The position numbers and the translations under genes were made by a program. Under the pieces are notes generated by a model that did no database searches, had not been told where the DNA came from, and saw nothing but the letters and a program-made list of their open reading frames with translations. From assembly GCA_003973385.1 (NCBI GenBank), contig QNYK01000097.1, positions 1-36,844 of the forward strand: a DNA stretch of 36,844 nt. Reading direction: 5' to 3'. This document shows, piece by piece, positions 9,122 through 17,888 of this stretch. The stretch comes from Bacillota bacterium. Lineage in GTDB: Bacteria; Planctomycetota; UBA8108; UBA1146. Numbering within the stretch: the stretch's first letter is position 1; every line of letters begins with the position of its first letter.

Positions 9122-10066
9122 TTGCTCAATCGTGGTGGCGATCTCGATCTGGACTGGGTGCTGTCGGCCCGTGTCAACCGCTCGGCGGTCGAACGGCGAA
9201 CCAGCAGCCTGACCGGCCGCAGGACCGTCAAGAAGTCGTGGCAGATCGGCTGGCTCGCCCACGCCATCACCTGTATCGACCTGACCACACTGGCCGGTGA
9301 TGACACGGCAGGCACCGTACGTCGACTCGCCGGCAAGGCGAGAAGCCCTGTTCGCCGCGATATCCTCGAAGCACACGGCCTTCCCCTCGATCTGCACTGC
9401 GCCTCCGTCTGCGTCTATCACAACCTGATCGATGCCGCCCGAGAGGCTACCAGAGGATCCCCCGTCAAGGTTTGCGCCGTCTCGACCGGATTTCCGGCGG
9501 GACAGATCCCCCACCCGATGAAGGTCGATCAGATTCACTCCTCGATCGCGGCCGGTGCTGACGAGATCGATATCGTCATCTCCAGGAGCCTGGTACTCGA
9601 AGGAAAATGGCAGCAACTGCATGACGAGGTCACTGCTTATCGCCAGGCGTGTGGGGACAACGCCTGTCTCAAGACGATTCTCGCGACCGGCGAACTGGGA
9701 GATCTACGCCGCATCGCGCGCGCATCCCGGGTCTGTCTGGGAGCGGGTGCCGATTTCATCAAGACATCGACCGGCAAGGAGCCGGTCAACGCCACCTTGC
9801 CGGTGGCACTGGTGATGCTCCGGGCGATCCGGGAGTATCGAGAACGAACCGGAATCCTCGCCGGGTTCAAACCCGCCGGCGGAATCCGCACTGCCAAGGA
9901 GGCGATCGCCTTCCTGATGTTGATCCGTGAAGAACTGGGCACCGAGTCGATGGCGCCAGATCGCTACCGCATCGGAGCATCCTCGTTGCTGACAGACCTT
10001 GAAAGACAACTGGAGTTCCACGCCACCGGACGGTATTCCGCCGCCCACCGGCATCCGATGGGATAA
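9122..10066 (+). CDS. deoC: Deoxyribose-phosphate aldolase, eukaryote (DERA)-type
   Basis: The 314-residue enzyme would split 2-deoxyribose-5-phosphate into acetaldehyde and glyceraldehyde-3-phosphate. Schiff-base Lys214 sits in DFIKTSTGKE, the helper Lys250 in GFKPAGGIR, and the Asp in EIDIV is D150. It is about 60 residues longer than the short bacterial enzyme. It matches the long form by eye, including STGFPAGQ, LKTILATGELG, RIGASSLL and the ending ATGRYSAAHRHPMG, which resembles the human DERA tail. The start is TTG 9122 with a perfect AGGAGG five nucleotides before it. The next gene, an aldehyde dehydrogenase, follows after 5 nt, so its acetaldehyde product could be oxidised at once. 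Expression is probably coupled. The call is firm; the eukaryote-type grouping rests on recalled similarity. Confidence 0.95.
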   Translation: MLNRGGDLDLDWVLSARVNRSAVERRTSSLTGRRTVKKSWQIGWLAHAITCIDLTTLAGDDTAGTVRRLAGKARSPVRRDILEAHGLPLDLHCASVCVYHNLIDAAREATRGSPVKVCAVSTGFPAGQIPHPMKVDQIHSSIAAGADEIDIVISRSLVLEGKWQQLHDEVTAYRQACGDNACLKTILATGELGDLRRIARASRVCLGAGADFIKTSTGKEPVNATLPVALVMLRAIREYRERTGILAGFKPAGGIRTAKEAIAFLMLIREELGTESMAPDRYRIGASSLLTDLERQLEFHATGRYSAAHRHPMG

Positions 10067-10071
10067 AAAAG

Positions 10072-12435
10072 ATGACACCCGATGACCCGAATCCTGGCGA
10101 ATCTCTGGAGACCCTCGACTGGGGTCCCGCTCCCGAGTCCGATGAAGCTGCCCGACAGTGGATCCAGCGAAGCGGAGAGCAGCCGGCACATTTCATCGGT
10201 GGAGACTGGTTCGCTCCCGATGGCGCGAAGCGCTTTGCTTCGAGATGTCCGGCGACCGGCGAGACTCTTCGAGATGTACTCCAGGGAAGCACCGATGATG
10301 TCGACCGAGCCGTGCAGGCCGCTCGTGCTGCTCTGCCGGCGTGGCAAGAGCTGGGTCCAGAGGGCAGAGCACGATGCCTTTATGCCATCGCGCGAAGCAT
10401 CCAGAAGCAGAGTCGTCTGTTTGCCGTGATCGAGACCCTCGATAACGGCAAGCCGATCAGAGAGACGAGGGACCTCGACATCCCGCTGGTGGTGAGACAC
10501 TTCTACCACCACGCCGGCTCGGCACACCTGCTCGATGAGACCGATCCGGGTGCCGAGCCGTGGGGAGTCTGTGGCCAGGTAATTCCGTGGAACTTCCCGA
10601 TGCTGATGCTGGCCTGGAAGGTCGCTCCGGCACTGGCGTGTGGCAACACCGTGGTGCTGAAACCCGCCGAATGGACATCTCTGAGCGCGCTGCTCTTCGG
10701 GGAGATCTGTCAGAAGGCGGGATTACCCGCTGGCGTCCTCAACATCGTCACAGGCGATGGGGATACCGGAGCCGCCATCGTCTCGCATCCAGACATCGAC
10801 AAGGTCGCCTTCACCGGTTCTACCGAGGTGGGTCGGATCATTCGCAAGGCCACCGCCGGCAGCGGCAAGGGACTGACCCTGGAACTCGGAGGAAAAAGTC
10901 CCTACATCATCTTCGAGGACGCTGACATCGACAGTGCCGTCGAGGGGCTCGTCGATGCCATCTGGTTCAACCAGGGCCAGGTCTGCTGCGCCGGAAGCCG
11001 TATGCTGGTTCAGGAATCGATCTCCGAAGAAGTGCACCGCAAGGTCGAGGAGAGGATGTCCCGCCTTCGAGTCGGCAACCCTCTCGACAAGGCGATCGAT
11101 ATCGGTGCCATGGTCGAGAAGCAGCACCTGGATCAGGTCGAAGCGATGTGCGAACGAGCCATCAGCGAGGGGCTAGAGTGCTTCCAGCCCGACATCGAAC
11201 TGCCGCAGCAGGGCTACTGGTTTCCACCGACACTGTTCAGGGATGCACCGCTGGCCTCCGAGATCGCCAGCGAGGAGGTGTTCGGTCCGGTGCTGGTTTC
11301 GACCACCTTCCGGACCCCACAGGAAGCGGTCAAGATCGCCAACCACAGCCGCTATGGTCTCGCCGCCAGCATCTGGAGTCAGGATATCGACACCGCTCTC
11401 GATGTCGCCAGGAAGGTCGAGGCGGGAACCGTCTGGGTCAATGGCACCAACATGTTCGATGCATCGAGTGGCTTCGGCGGCATGAAGGAATCCGGCTTCG
11501 GTCGCGAAGGAGGACGCGAAGGCCTACGTGCATACCTGCGCGATGTGAAACCGATGAGTCCGAACGAGGACACCGATGCGAACACGACCGAACTCGTCGA
11601 TGCACAGGATGCGGTGGGATCACTCGACCGAACTGCAAAGCTCTATATCGGTGGCAAACAGGTTCGCCCCGATGGCGGCTACAGTTTCGAGGTCCAGACA
11701 CCCGGCGGCGAACTGATCGGACTTGCGGCACGATCGAACCGAAAAGATGTTCGAAATGCCGTCGAAGCGGCCAGCCGCAGTGGCTGGAGCGCGATGAACG
11801 GACACGTCAGGGCGCAAGTTCTGTGGTTCATCGCGGAGAACATGGAACCTCGCCGCGATGAACTGGCGCAGTTGATCGACCAGATGACCGGCTGCGGATC
11901 TACCGAAGCGCAGCAAGAGGTGGATGAGTCCGTCTCCCGATGGACCTGGTGGGCGTCGTGGGCCGACAAGCACGATGGAGCGGTGCACGATACGCCGTGG
12001 CGCGGGTTGGTTCTCGCGGTGCACGAACCATTCGGTACTGCCGGCCTGATCTGTCCCCAGCAAAAACCTCTGCTGGGACTTGTTGCGCTCTCGGCTCCGC
12101 TACTGGCGACCGGAAATTGCGTCATCGCCGTGCCATCGACAGCGGCACTCGCCGCCGTCGAGATGTGCCGGATCATCGAACACTCCGACCTTCCTGCGGG
12201 AGCCCTCAACCTGCTCACCGGCGATGCCTCCGAGATCGGTGAGGTGATCGCGGCACACGATGATGTCGACCTGCTGTGGCATGTCTCTGACGACCTGCTC
12301 GCGTCCCAGCTGGAATCAGCTGCGGCTGGCAATATGAAGGTGTGCTGGCGTCCGGGATCACTCTCGGATCGTTCCCGCCGGATGATGGATCGGGGAGCCC
12401 AGGTGAAGAATATCTGGCTCCCACACGGCATCTGA
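10072..12435 (+). CDS. Two-domain aldehyde dehydrogenase, ALDH16-like
   Basis: The 787-residue protein has one complete and one degenerate ALDH domain. Domain 1 (about 38-505) has PWNFP (N174), KPAE, FTGSTEVG, general base Glu271 in ELGGK, and catalytic Cys305 in GQVCCAG. Domain 2 (about 520-787) repeats the fold start (YIGGKQ, then PFGTAGLICPQQKPLL, LPAGALNLLTG). It then stops before any catalytic-Cys block, so it is a pseudo-domain. That layout is the one known for ALDH16 in bacteria and animals. The gene follows deoC after 5 nt with only weak purine-rich sequence before its ATG, which suggests coupling to the upstream gene. Likely job: NAD-dependent oxidation of acetaldehyde or a related aldehyde released from deoxyribose. 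The substrate is inferred from context. Confidence 0.93.
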   Translation: MTPDDPNPGESLETLDWGPAPESDEAARQWIQRSGEQPAHFIGGDWFAPDGAKRFASRCPATGETLRDVLQGSTDDVDRAVQAARAALPAWQELGPEGRARCLYAIARSIQKQSRLFAVIETLDNGKPIRETRDLDIPLVVRHFYHHAGSAHLLDETDPGAEPWGVCGQVIPWNFPMLMLAWKVAPALACGNTVVLKPAEWTSLSALLFGEICQKAGLPAGVLNIVTGDGDTGAAIVSHPDIDKVAFTGSTEVGRIIRKATAGSGKGLTLELGGKSPYIIFEDADIDSAVEGLVDAIWFNQGQVCCAGSRMLVQESISEEVHRKVEERMSRLRVGNPLDKAIDIGAMVEKQHLDQVEAMCERAISEGLECFQPDIELPQQGYWFPPTLFRDAPLASEIASEEVFGPVLVSTTFRTPQEAVKIANHSRYGLAASIWSQDIDTALDVARKVEAGTVWVNGTNMFDASSGFGGMKESGFGREGGREGLRAYLRDVKPMSPNEDTDANTTELVDAQDAVGSLDRTAKLYIGGKQVRPDGGYSFEVQTPGGELIGLAARSNRKDVRNAVEAASRSGWSAMNGHVRAQVLWFIAENMEPRRDELAQLIDQMTGCGSTEAQQEVDESVSRWTWWASWADKHDGAVHDTPWRGLVLAVHEPFGTAGLICPQQKPLLGLVALSAPLLATGNCVIAVPSTAALAAVEMCRIIEHSDLPAGALNLLTGDASEIGEVIAAHDDVDLLWHVSDDLLASQLESAAAGNMKVCWRPGSLSDRSRRMMDRGAQVKNIWLPHGI

Positions 12436-12557
12436 GGGCATCCAGCGAATTCAGCCGGCATCCACACTTCGACAACATGGGTATCCAACGGGTAGATTTC
12501 TCAGGAGTGAACGCGCCATGGGTGCGAGGCTCCTGAACCCAGTTGCGGGAGGTTGCC

Positions 12558-13607
12558 ATGGAGAACGACTCCTCCACACCGATGCCCACCGAGACCGATG
12601 AACCGGTCCTTTCCGGGTTGGAATCACAGATCCTGCCGGCAGATCTAGAGATCCCCAGCGTCGGCATCGTTTTTGAAAATGATGCCTGGTTATCGCCACT
12701 ATTTGATTCCCTCGATGAAGCCGGCATCCCCTACCAACCGATCGATGTTCGAGAACACTCCTTTGATCTACTCGATGCGAGGAAACATACTCTGTACCTC
12801 AACCGAGTATCCCCGTCGTCGTACCTCAGAGGTAATGACGGCGCGATAGCACATGCTCACGCACTGCTCGCAGCGCTGGAAGCATCGGGTGCCAAGGTGA
12901 TCAACGGTTCTCGATCCTTCCACCTCGAAACGAGCAAGGTGGCTCAGCAGATTCTGATGAGCGGACTCGGTGTCGATGTTCCAAAAACAGAAGTAGTCAG
13001 CAGTCGTGATGCAGTTCGGAAAGTCATCGACAATCTGGTCTTTCCGTTGATCCTGAAACCTGACACCGGTGGTAGCGGAGCCTTTGTCCGTCGGATCGAG
13101 AACAGGGAACATCTGCTTGCCTTCATCGATGACGATGAAGTGTTCGCACCCGGCCACCTGATGCTGCTCCAGGAAATCGTCGTGCCCGCCGATGGATCGA
13201 TAGCGAGGGTCGAGTTCGTCGACGGAGAGTGCCTCTTCGCGATGCGCGTCACACCTCAGAACACCTACAATCTGTGCCCTGCAGAGGGGTGCCCGAGAAA
13301 CCCCATCGAAGAGGGGATCGAGGCTGCAGCCAGCTTCGAAACATGGACCGATGTTCCCGATGACGCCATCGCCCAGGCGAGGGAGATCCTGCGCGTCGCA
13401 AAACTGGACATCGGTGGCGTCGAATGGATCGACACCGCCAGTGGCCGTCGATGCTTCATCGACATCAACGCTACCAGCGTCTATCGTCAGGACATCCAGA
13501 AGGCGACCAACGTCAACGGGTTCCTCAAGGTATCAGGTTACCTGGCCAGGGAGCTCGCCAAGGAAGACGCCAAGAGTTCCCACCGGAACGGACGCGGGAG
13601 ATCCTGA
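12558..13607 (+). CDS. ATP-grasp ligase, RimK-like
   Basis: The 349-residue protein starts at ATG 12558, five nucleotides after GGGAGG. An N-terminal Rossmann-like part (34-110, VGIVFENDAW, YLNRVSPSSYLR) precedes the ATP-grasp core. K127 lies in the ETSKVAQQ helix, K167 in LILKPDTGGSGA (164-175), QEIVVP is at 205-210, and the metal-binding end is FIDINATS with D302 and N304. The family joins a carboxylate to an amine or thiol through an acyl phosphate, as in glutathione synthase, RimK and tetrahydromethanopterin or coenzyme F420 tail ligases. Its stop overlaps the next start (TGATG), tying it to an FAD amine oxidase. I cannot name substrate or product. A role in a small peptide-like metabolite, or in salvage of an amino acid, is possible. 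Confidence 0.88.
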   Translation: MENDSSTPMPTETDEPVLSGLESQILPADLEIPSVGIVFENDAWLSPLFDSLDEAGIPYQPIDVREHSFDLLDARKHTLYLNRVSPSSYLRGNDGAIAHAHALLAALEASGAKVINGSRSFHLETSKVAQQILMSGLGVDVPKTEVVSSRDAVRKVIDNLVFPLILKPDTGGSGAFVRRIENREHLLAFIDDDEVFAPGHLMLLQEIVVPADGSIARVEFVDGECLFAMRVTPQNTYNLCPAEGCPRNPIEEGIEAAASFETWTDVPDDAIAQAREILRVAKLDIGGVEWIDTASGRRCFIDINATSVYRQDIQKATNVNGFLKVSGYLARELAKEDAKSSHRNGRGRS

Positions 13608-14785
13608 TGGCGCACAGCGATTACATCATCGTCGGCGGCGGAATCATGGGCGCGATGATGGCACTCGAACTGGCGGAGTCCGGATCGGGCAGCGTCATAC
13701 TTCTGGAAAAATCGTTCCCCGGTGCCGGGTCAACCGGCAAATCGGGCGCCATCTTGCGCCAGCACTACTCCCACAAGGTGACCATCGGTATGGCTCGAGA
13801 AAGCCTTCATTGGTACTCCGAGTTCGAACAGCGCTACGGAACCGATATCGCCTTTCACCGTCCCGGCATGGCATTCATCTGCACCGCAGCAGATCGGGCA
13901 AACCTGGTTCGAAATGTCGAGTTGCAGGTCTCGATGGGGGTCGAAACATCAGTTCTCGATGCAACCCAGCTCAGGGATCTGGAGCCTTCGGGTCAGTTTG
14001 CTGACGACGAGTGCGCAGCCTGGGAGCCGGAAGCGGGCAACGTGCACCCGGTCAGAACAGTGTACGCTGTCATCGAAGCCGCTAGACGGGCAGGTGCAGA
14101 GATCAGAATCGGCACCCGCGTGACCGGGTTCGTGCGTGAAGGCGATCGGGTACTCGGTGTCACCCTCGACGACGGGTCCACTCTGCAGTCTCAGATGGTG
14201 ATCGTTGCCGCAGGACCATGGGCGGGCCAGTTGCTCGAAGAAGCGGGGGTCACCCTGCCGCTGACGGCGCTTCGCCCGGAGCAATCTTTCTTCGACCCTC
14301 CAGCACACGCAGCCGAAAGCCGTTTGATTTATGGCGACCTCACGAATGGGCTCTACTGGAAGCCAGAACTCGCAGGGTGGACGCGCGTCGGACTACTCGA
14401 CATGAATGTCGATGCCGTGGTCGATGATCCGGACCATTACGACCAGGGTGTCAGTCAGAAGTTCATCGAGTCTTGCCGTAGCCGCTTGTCGCTGCGATTG
14501 CCCCATTACGCTCAATCGGCATCCTGGGGCGGCATGGGTGCTCTCTACACCGTGACCCCCGATTCGCATCCACTCATCGGGCCTGTCCCTGGCCTCGAAG
14601 GGATGTGGATTGTGAGCGGATTCAGCGGTCACGGCTTCAAACTGTCTCCTTCCGTGGCTCGTGGTGTCGCGGCCCAGATCGGCACAGGTGACCCGTGCCA
14701 CTTCGATCCGGCATTCTTCGCCCCCGATCGATTCACGCGAAATGCCCCCATAGAGGTCGCTTACGGCTACGGAATCCTGGGCTGA
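13607..14785 (+). CDS. FAD-dependent amine/amino-acid oxidoreductase (DAO family)
   Basis: The 392-residue flavoprotein starts at ATG 13607, with GGGAG six nucleotides upstream, inside the ATP-grasp stop. The N-terminal dinucleotide-binding fold is GGGIMGA (10-16) with an acidic strand end ILLEK. GAGSTGKSGAILRQHYS (39-55) is the usual second FAD contact of the glycine/sarcosine/D-amino-acid oxidase superfamily. Near the C-terminus, GMWIVSGFSGHGFKLSP is the family's closing FAD motif. No export signal is seen, so it is cytoplasmic. The family oxidises C-N bonds of amino acids such as sarcosine, glycine, proline or D-amino acids. Paired with the ATP-grasp ligase it may process or recycle the same compound. 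The exact substrate cannot be read from sequence. Confidence 0.9.
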   Translation: MAHSDYIIVGGGIMGAMMALELAESGSGSVILLEKSFPGAGSTGKSGAILRQHYSHKVTIGMARESLHWYSEFEQRYGTDIAFHRPGMAFICTAADRANLVRNVELQVSMGVETSVLDATQLRDLEPSGQFADDECAAWEPEAGNVHPVRTVYAVIEAARRAGAEIRIGTRVTGFVREGDRVLGVTLDDGSTLQSQMVIVAAGPWAGQLLEEAGVTLPLTALRPEQSFFDPPAHAAESRLIYGDLTNGLYWKPELAGWTRVGLLDMNVDAVVDDPDHYDQGVSQKFIESCRSRLSLRLPHYAQSASWGGMGALYTVTPDSHPLIGPVPGLEGMWIVSGFSGHGFKLSPSVARGVAAQIGTGDPCHFDPAFFAPDRFTRNAPIEVAYGYGILG

Positions 14786-14817
14786 CCCGACCTGATGCGG
14801 GGGGTATCCTCCCTTGC

Positions 14818-16269
14818 ATGAATCCATACAGCCGATGGCTCACGATCCTGTTGCTGCTCTGCTCCGTCGCCGGTGTATCCGTAGCCAATTCCGACAGCCA
14901 GGCCCCGCCCAATATCGTCATCGTATTCACCGATGATCAGGGCTGGGGCGATCTCTCCTGCTACGGGTCGAAACAGATCCCGACCCCACACATCGATCAA
15001 CTCGCAGCCGAGGGGATGCGATTCACCGACTTCTATGTCAGTCAGCCGGTTTGCTCCGCCTCCCGTTCGTCTCTGATAACCGGCTGCTACGCCAATCGGG
15101 TCGGGATCAGCGGCGCACTGGTTCCATCCTCGAAGATAGGACTCCATCCAGAGGAACTGACCATCGCGGAAGTGGTCAAGCCGCTCGGCTATGCCACCGC
15201 CTGTTACGGCAAGTGGCACCTGGGTCACCACGGACCATTTCTTCCCACTGCACAGGGATTCGATGAGTACTGCGGGATTCCTTACAGCAATGACATGTGG
15301 CCAGGACACCCCGAGTCTCCGAAAGCCTGGCCGCCGCTTCCGTGGTACGAGCAGGACAAGGTCGATCACATCATCAAGACCCTCGATGACCAGCAAAAGA
15401 TCACTGCCGAGTTGACGCGGCGTGCGGTCGAGTTTGTCGACAAGAATGCCGATCGGCCCTTCCTGCTCTATCTGCCGCACTCGATGCCGCATGTGCCACT
15501 GGGTGTCTCCCATCGCTTTCGACAGACGACGCTGTTCGGGCCCTATGGCGATGTGATTCGGGAGATCGATGATTCAGTCGGTCAAATCCGCGCCGCACTG
15601 GAGAAGCACGACATCCTCGACAACACCCTCTTCATCTTCGCCTCCGACAACGGGCCGTGGCTCTCCTACGGTGATCACGCGGGCAGCACCGGAGGCCTGC
15701 GAGAGGGCAAGGGGACCACTTGGGAGGGCGGAGTGCGCGTACCCTGCGTGATTCGCTACCCCCGGGTAGTGGCCGCTGGAAGCACATGCTCGACTCCCTG
15801 TATGACCATCGACATCTTGCCGACCATCGTCGAGTTGACCGGAGGTCAGGCGCCGGCAAAGGAGATCGACGGGGTCAGTATCGTTCCACAGCTTCGAGGT
15901 GACAGTAGCGCTCCGCCACCACATGAGGAACTCTTCTTCTGGTATCACCGTGGAGACCTGGAGGCGATGCGAATGGGTCGATGGAAGCTCCATTTCCCGC
16001 ACAAGTACCGAAGCCTCGAGGGTCGGCCGCCAGGCAACAACGGCATTCCTGCAAAGTACAACTACGGAATCGAAACGCCTCTCGTGCTCTACGATCTGCA
16101 AGCGGATCCCTTCGAGGAGAATGATGTCAAGGCCCGGCACCCTGGCGTTGTGGTCGAGATGTCAGCACGCGCCAATGCGATGCGAAATAAACTGGGAGAT
16201 CGCCTCTCCGGGATCAAAGGCTCCGAGGTGAGAGCACCGGGACGGATTCCCGATGCGGATAAACATTGA
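14818..16269 (+). CDS. Secreted arylsulfatase (S1 sulfatase)
   Basis: The 483-residue enzyme has a signal peptide (1-23) from ATG 14818; upstream in-frame codons would run back into the previous gene. The metal-binding DD (39-40) sits in VFTDDQGWGD. The maturation motif is C79-S-A-S-R83, so Cys79 should be converted to formylglycine by a formylglycine-generating enzyme. GKWHLGHHG and SDNGPWLSYGDHAGSTGGLREGKG carry the remaining conserved Lys, His, Asp and Asn. The C-terminal block LYDLQADPFEENDV is typical of the family. It would release sulfate from a sulfated sugar or aromatic ester in the periplasm; the substrate is unknown. It lies 32 nt after the oxidase gene but has no strong ribosome-binding site, so operon membership is uncertain. 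Confidence 0.95.
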   Translation: MNPYSRWLTILLLLCSVAGVSVANSDSQAPPNIVIVFTDDQGWGDLSCYGSKQIPTPHIDQLAAEGMRFTDFYVSQPVCSASRSSLITGCYANRVGISGALVPSSKIGLHPEELTIAEVVKPLGYATACYGKWHLGHHGPFLPTAQGFDEYCGIPYSNDMWPGHPESPKAWPPLPWYEQDKVDHIIKTLDDQQKITAELTRRAVEFVDKNADRPFLLYLPHSMPHVPLGVSHRFRQTTLFGPYGDVIREIDDSVGQIRAALEKHDILDNTLFIFASDNGPWLSYGDHAGSTGGLREGKGTTWEGGVRVPCVIRYPRVVAAGSTCSTPCMTIDILPTIVELTGGQAPAKEIDGVSIVPQLRGDSSAPPPHEELFFWYHRGDLEAMRMGRWKLHFPHKYRSLEGRPPGNNGIPAKYNYGIETPLVLYDLQADPFEENDVKARHPGVVVEMSARANAMRNKLGDRLSGIKGSEVRAPGRIPDADKH

Positions 16270-16311
16270 CCTCCCCGCGCTGGTAGGTAGCAACGAGCGC
16301 ACAAGTAGTTG

Positions 16312-16505
16312 TACTGGCGATTCAAACAGCAGGAAGCTCTTCGAAGCGGTCGATGGAAAATGTTGAGAGACAACCGGGATGCTCCAGCGCGTTTGTTTGA
16401 TCTGACTTCGGATCCGGCAGAACTTCGTGATCTGTCAGCGCTTATCCGGAAGAGGCGAGGAAACTGGTCGAGCTGATGAACCTGATACGAGACCGCAGCG
16501 AGTAG
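16312..16505 (+). pseudogene. C-terminal remnant of a second sulfatase, frameshifted
   Basis: No full gene is annotated in the 322-nt gap 16270-16591, but translation shows a clear sulfatase tail. From 16312 one frame reads YWRFKQQEALRSGRWKMLRD and later LFDLTSDPAELRDLSA. At about 16440 the match jumps one frame and continues AYPEEARKLVELMNLIRDRS to a TAG at 16503-16505. A TAG at 16306-16308 closes the first frame upstream, so only about 64 codons remain. The shift looks like loss of one base. It is not simply a copy of the intact neighbour's tail, which reads differently. This is best read as the leftover of a tandem sulfatase gene after deletion and frameshift. Confidence 0.8.
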
Positions 16506-16545
16506 CCGGCCCGGGGCCGACGGGCAAACCTGATCTGGAACAGCC

Positions 16546-16572
16546 GCGGCGGGGAGGAAACCTCCCCGCCGC
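16546..16572. terminator. Perfect 12-bp hairpin between converging genes
   Basis: GCGGCGGGGAGG (16546-16557) and its exact complement CCTCCCCGCCGC (16561-16572) enclose a 3-nt AAA loop. It lies 19 nt past the stop of the minus-strand gene at 16592 and about 40 nt past the sulfatase remnant, where the two directions meet. No T-run follows on either strand, so it may act as an RNA 3'-end stabiliser or a bidirectional pause site rather than a textbook intrinsic terminator. Confidence 0.55.
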
Positions 16573-16591
16573 AGTTGTAGTTCAGCCGGAC

Positions 16592-17746
16592 TCAGAAAGA
16601 GGCCGGCCGAGGGATGGCCTTGTTATGCGCCGGAACACGCTTGAGTACGAATCGCTGCTCGAAATCGACGACATCATTTTCTGCTGTGATGTCGGATCCT
16701 TGCCACCAGGCCCATTCGAAGTCAATCTTGATCGTCCTCGAATCGACGAGATACATCTTGTTGATGGTGCTGACCTTGGCTCCGTTGCCAAAGGCGGCAT
16801 CGAGTACCCTCAACTGACATGGAGTTCCGTTCCTCTCGGTCGTCGGGGAGATGTAACCGGTACACACCAATCCATTTGCACCGATCTCGGTGAAAGCGAT
16901 CCTTAACATCTCGTGATCATAGTAAAAGGTCTGGATGGTGTTGTCGGAGATGGAATCGTTGGTGAACTTCTTCACTTCCACCACGAGACATGCTTCGTTG
17001 GCAGCCCAGTATCCACTGTGTTCGATGCGAATCCTGTCTCCTGTATCGGAGTAACTTTCTGACTGCCAATCGCTGGCAAGTGCCACGAAGGGTCCCAGGC
17101 ACTCCTTCAGGGGATTGAGCCGTTCACCGGACACATTCCATACCTGTGCAATCGGGTTGCCAGAAGCAGACAACTCATTGACGACAACATTGAAGTTGTT
17201 GTTGCGAATCGTGCGCTCGATCAACACGTTCGGAGAAGCGACACCGTCCTGTGTTCGCTGTCCGATCCAGCAGTAGGTTTTACCCTTCACTTCATCGAGG
17301 TATTCGTCAAAGATGGCCACGACATTTCCGGATACGAATCGTCCATGGGACTCCAGAAGCCCTGCGGTGTCATTCCAGTTGATGAAGTAGGTGCCGTTGC
17401 TGACCTGCGAACCGGAGAGGGTCAGCGTCTCGGCGAAGCCGTAGAGCCCGCCTGTCTTGAAGTCGCGTCTGTAGGTGACCGTCGCCATGACCGGAGTTCC
17501 GGCAGCATAGCCTCCCAGATCCTCGCTGAGGGCGTACTCGAACCTCCAGGAGCCCACCAGCTTATTGAGTACCTGGTTGGCGAGCGACTTGGTGACGACG
17601 CCGTCATTGATCCCCGTGGTGGAGGTATCAATCAAGGCGTTGTTGTTGGTCTGCGTGATGATGCTACCCGGCTGGGCACTGACCCAACCGCTGACCAGGA
17701 CCAAGCAGCAGATGGCCACCAGAAATCGGATACCGAATGTCTTCAT
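16592..17746 (-). CDS. Exported protein of unknown function, two lipocalin-like halves
   Basis: The 384-residue protein has a clear signal peptide (MKTFGIRFLVAICCLVLVSG, cut near VSA-QPG). Two halves look alike in outline. The first runs from KLVGSWRFEYALSEDL to about residue 190, the second from GPFVALASDWQSESYSDTGD to QRFVLKRV near the end. Each has a Trp near its start and many alternating beta strands with Thr/Asn-rich turns, and the second ends with an FEWAWWQGSD segment. This resembles a duplicated small beta-barrel of the lipocalin/nitrobindin/DUF1579 sort, but I do not recognise a named family and cannot assign a ligand. A purine-rich GGGGGAA precedes the ATG. It lies 142 nt after the ATP-grasp gene on the same strand. 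Confidence 0.8.
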   Translation of the reverse strand: MKTFGIRFLVAICCLVLVSGWVSAQPGSIITQTNNNALIDTSTTGINDGVVTKSLANQVLNKLVGSWRFEYALSEDLGGYAAGTPVMATVTYRRDFKTGGLYGFAETLTLSGSQVSNGTYFINWNDTAGLLESHGRFVSGNVVAIFDEYLDEVKGKTYCWIGQRTQDGVASPNVLIERTIRNNNFNVVVNELSASGNPIAQVWNVSGERLNPLKECLGPFVALASDWQSESYSDTGDRIRIEHSGYWAANEACLVVEVKKFTNDSISDNTIQTFYYDHEMLRIAFTEIGANGLVCTGYISPTTERNGTPCQLRVLDAAFGNGAKVSTINKMYLVDSRTIKIDFEWAWWQGSDITAENDVVDFEQRFVLKRVPAHNKAIPRPASF

Positions 17747-17888
17747 TGCCGTTCCCCCATGAAATTCCCCCGACCGCCCTACCCGGAAATCCGGACTCCC
17801 ACGGGCGGCTCGGGCTTACGGTACCAGGAATTGAGCCTGAAAATCAATACCGTGTGGAAAACTAGCCGGAAACCTGTGGGAAAGCAGA

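Noticed and set aside
16312-16505. Sulfatase remnant as another recoded gene
   Set aside because: The break is a change of frame, not an in-frame TGA, and the upstream end is closed by TAG with most of the gene missing.
16427-16906. Plus-strand frame starting in the sulfatase remnant and running over the next gene
   Set aside because: It joins two unrelated stretches and overlaps the well-supported exported protein on the minus strand.
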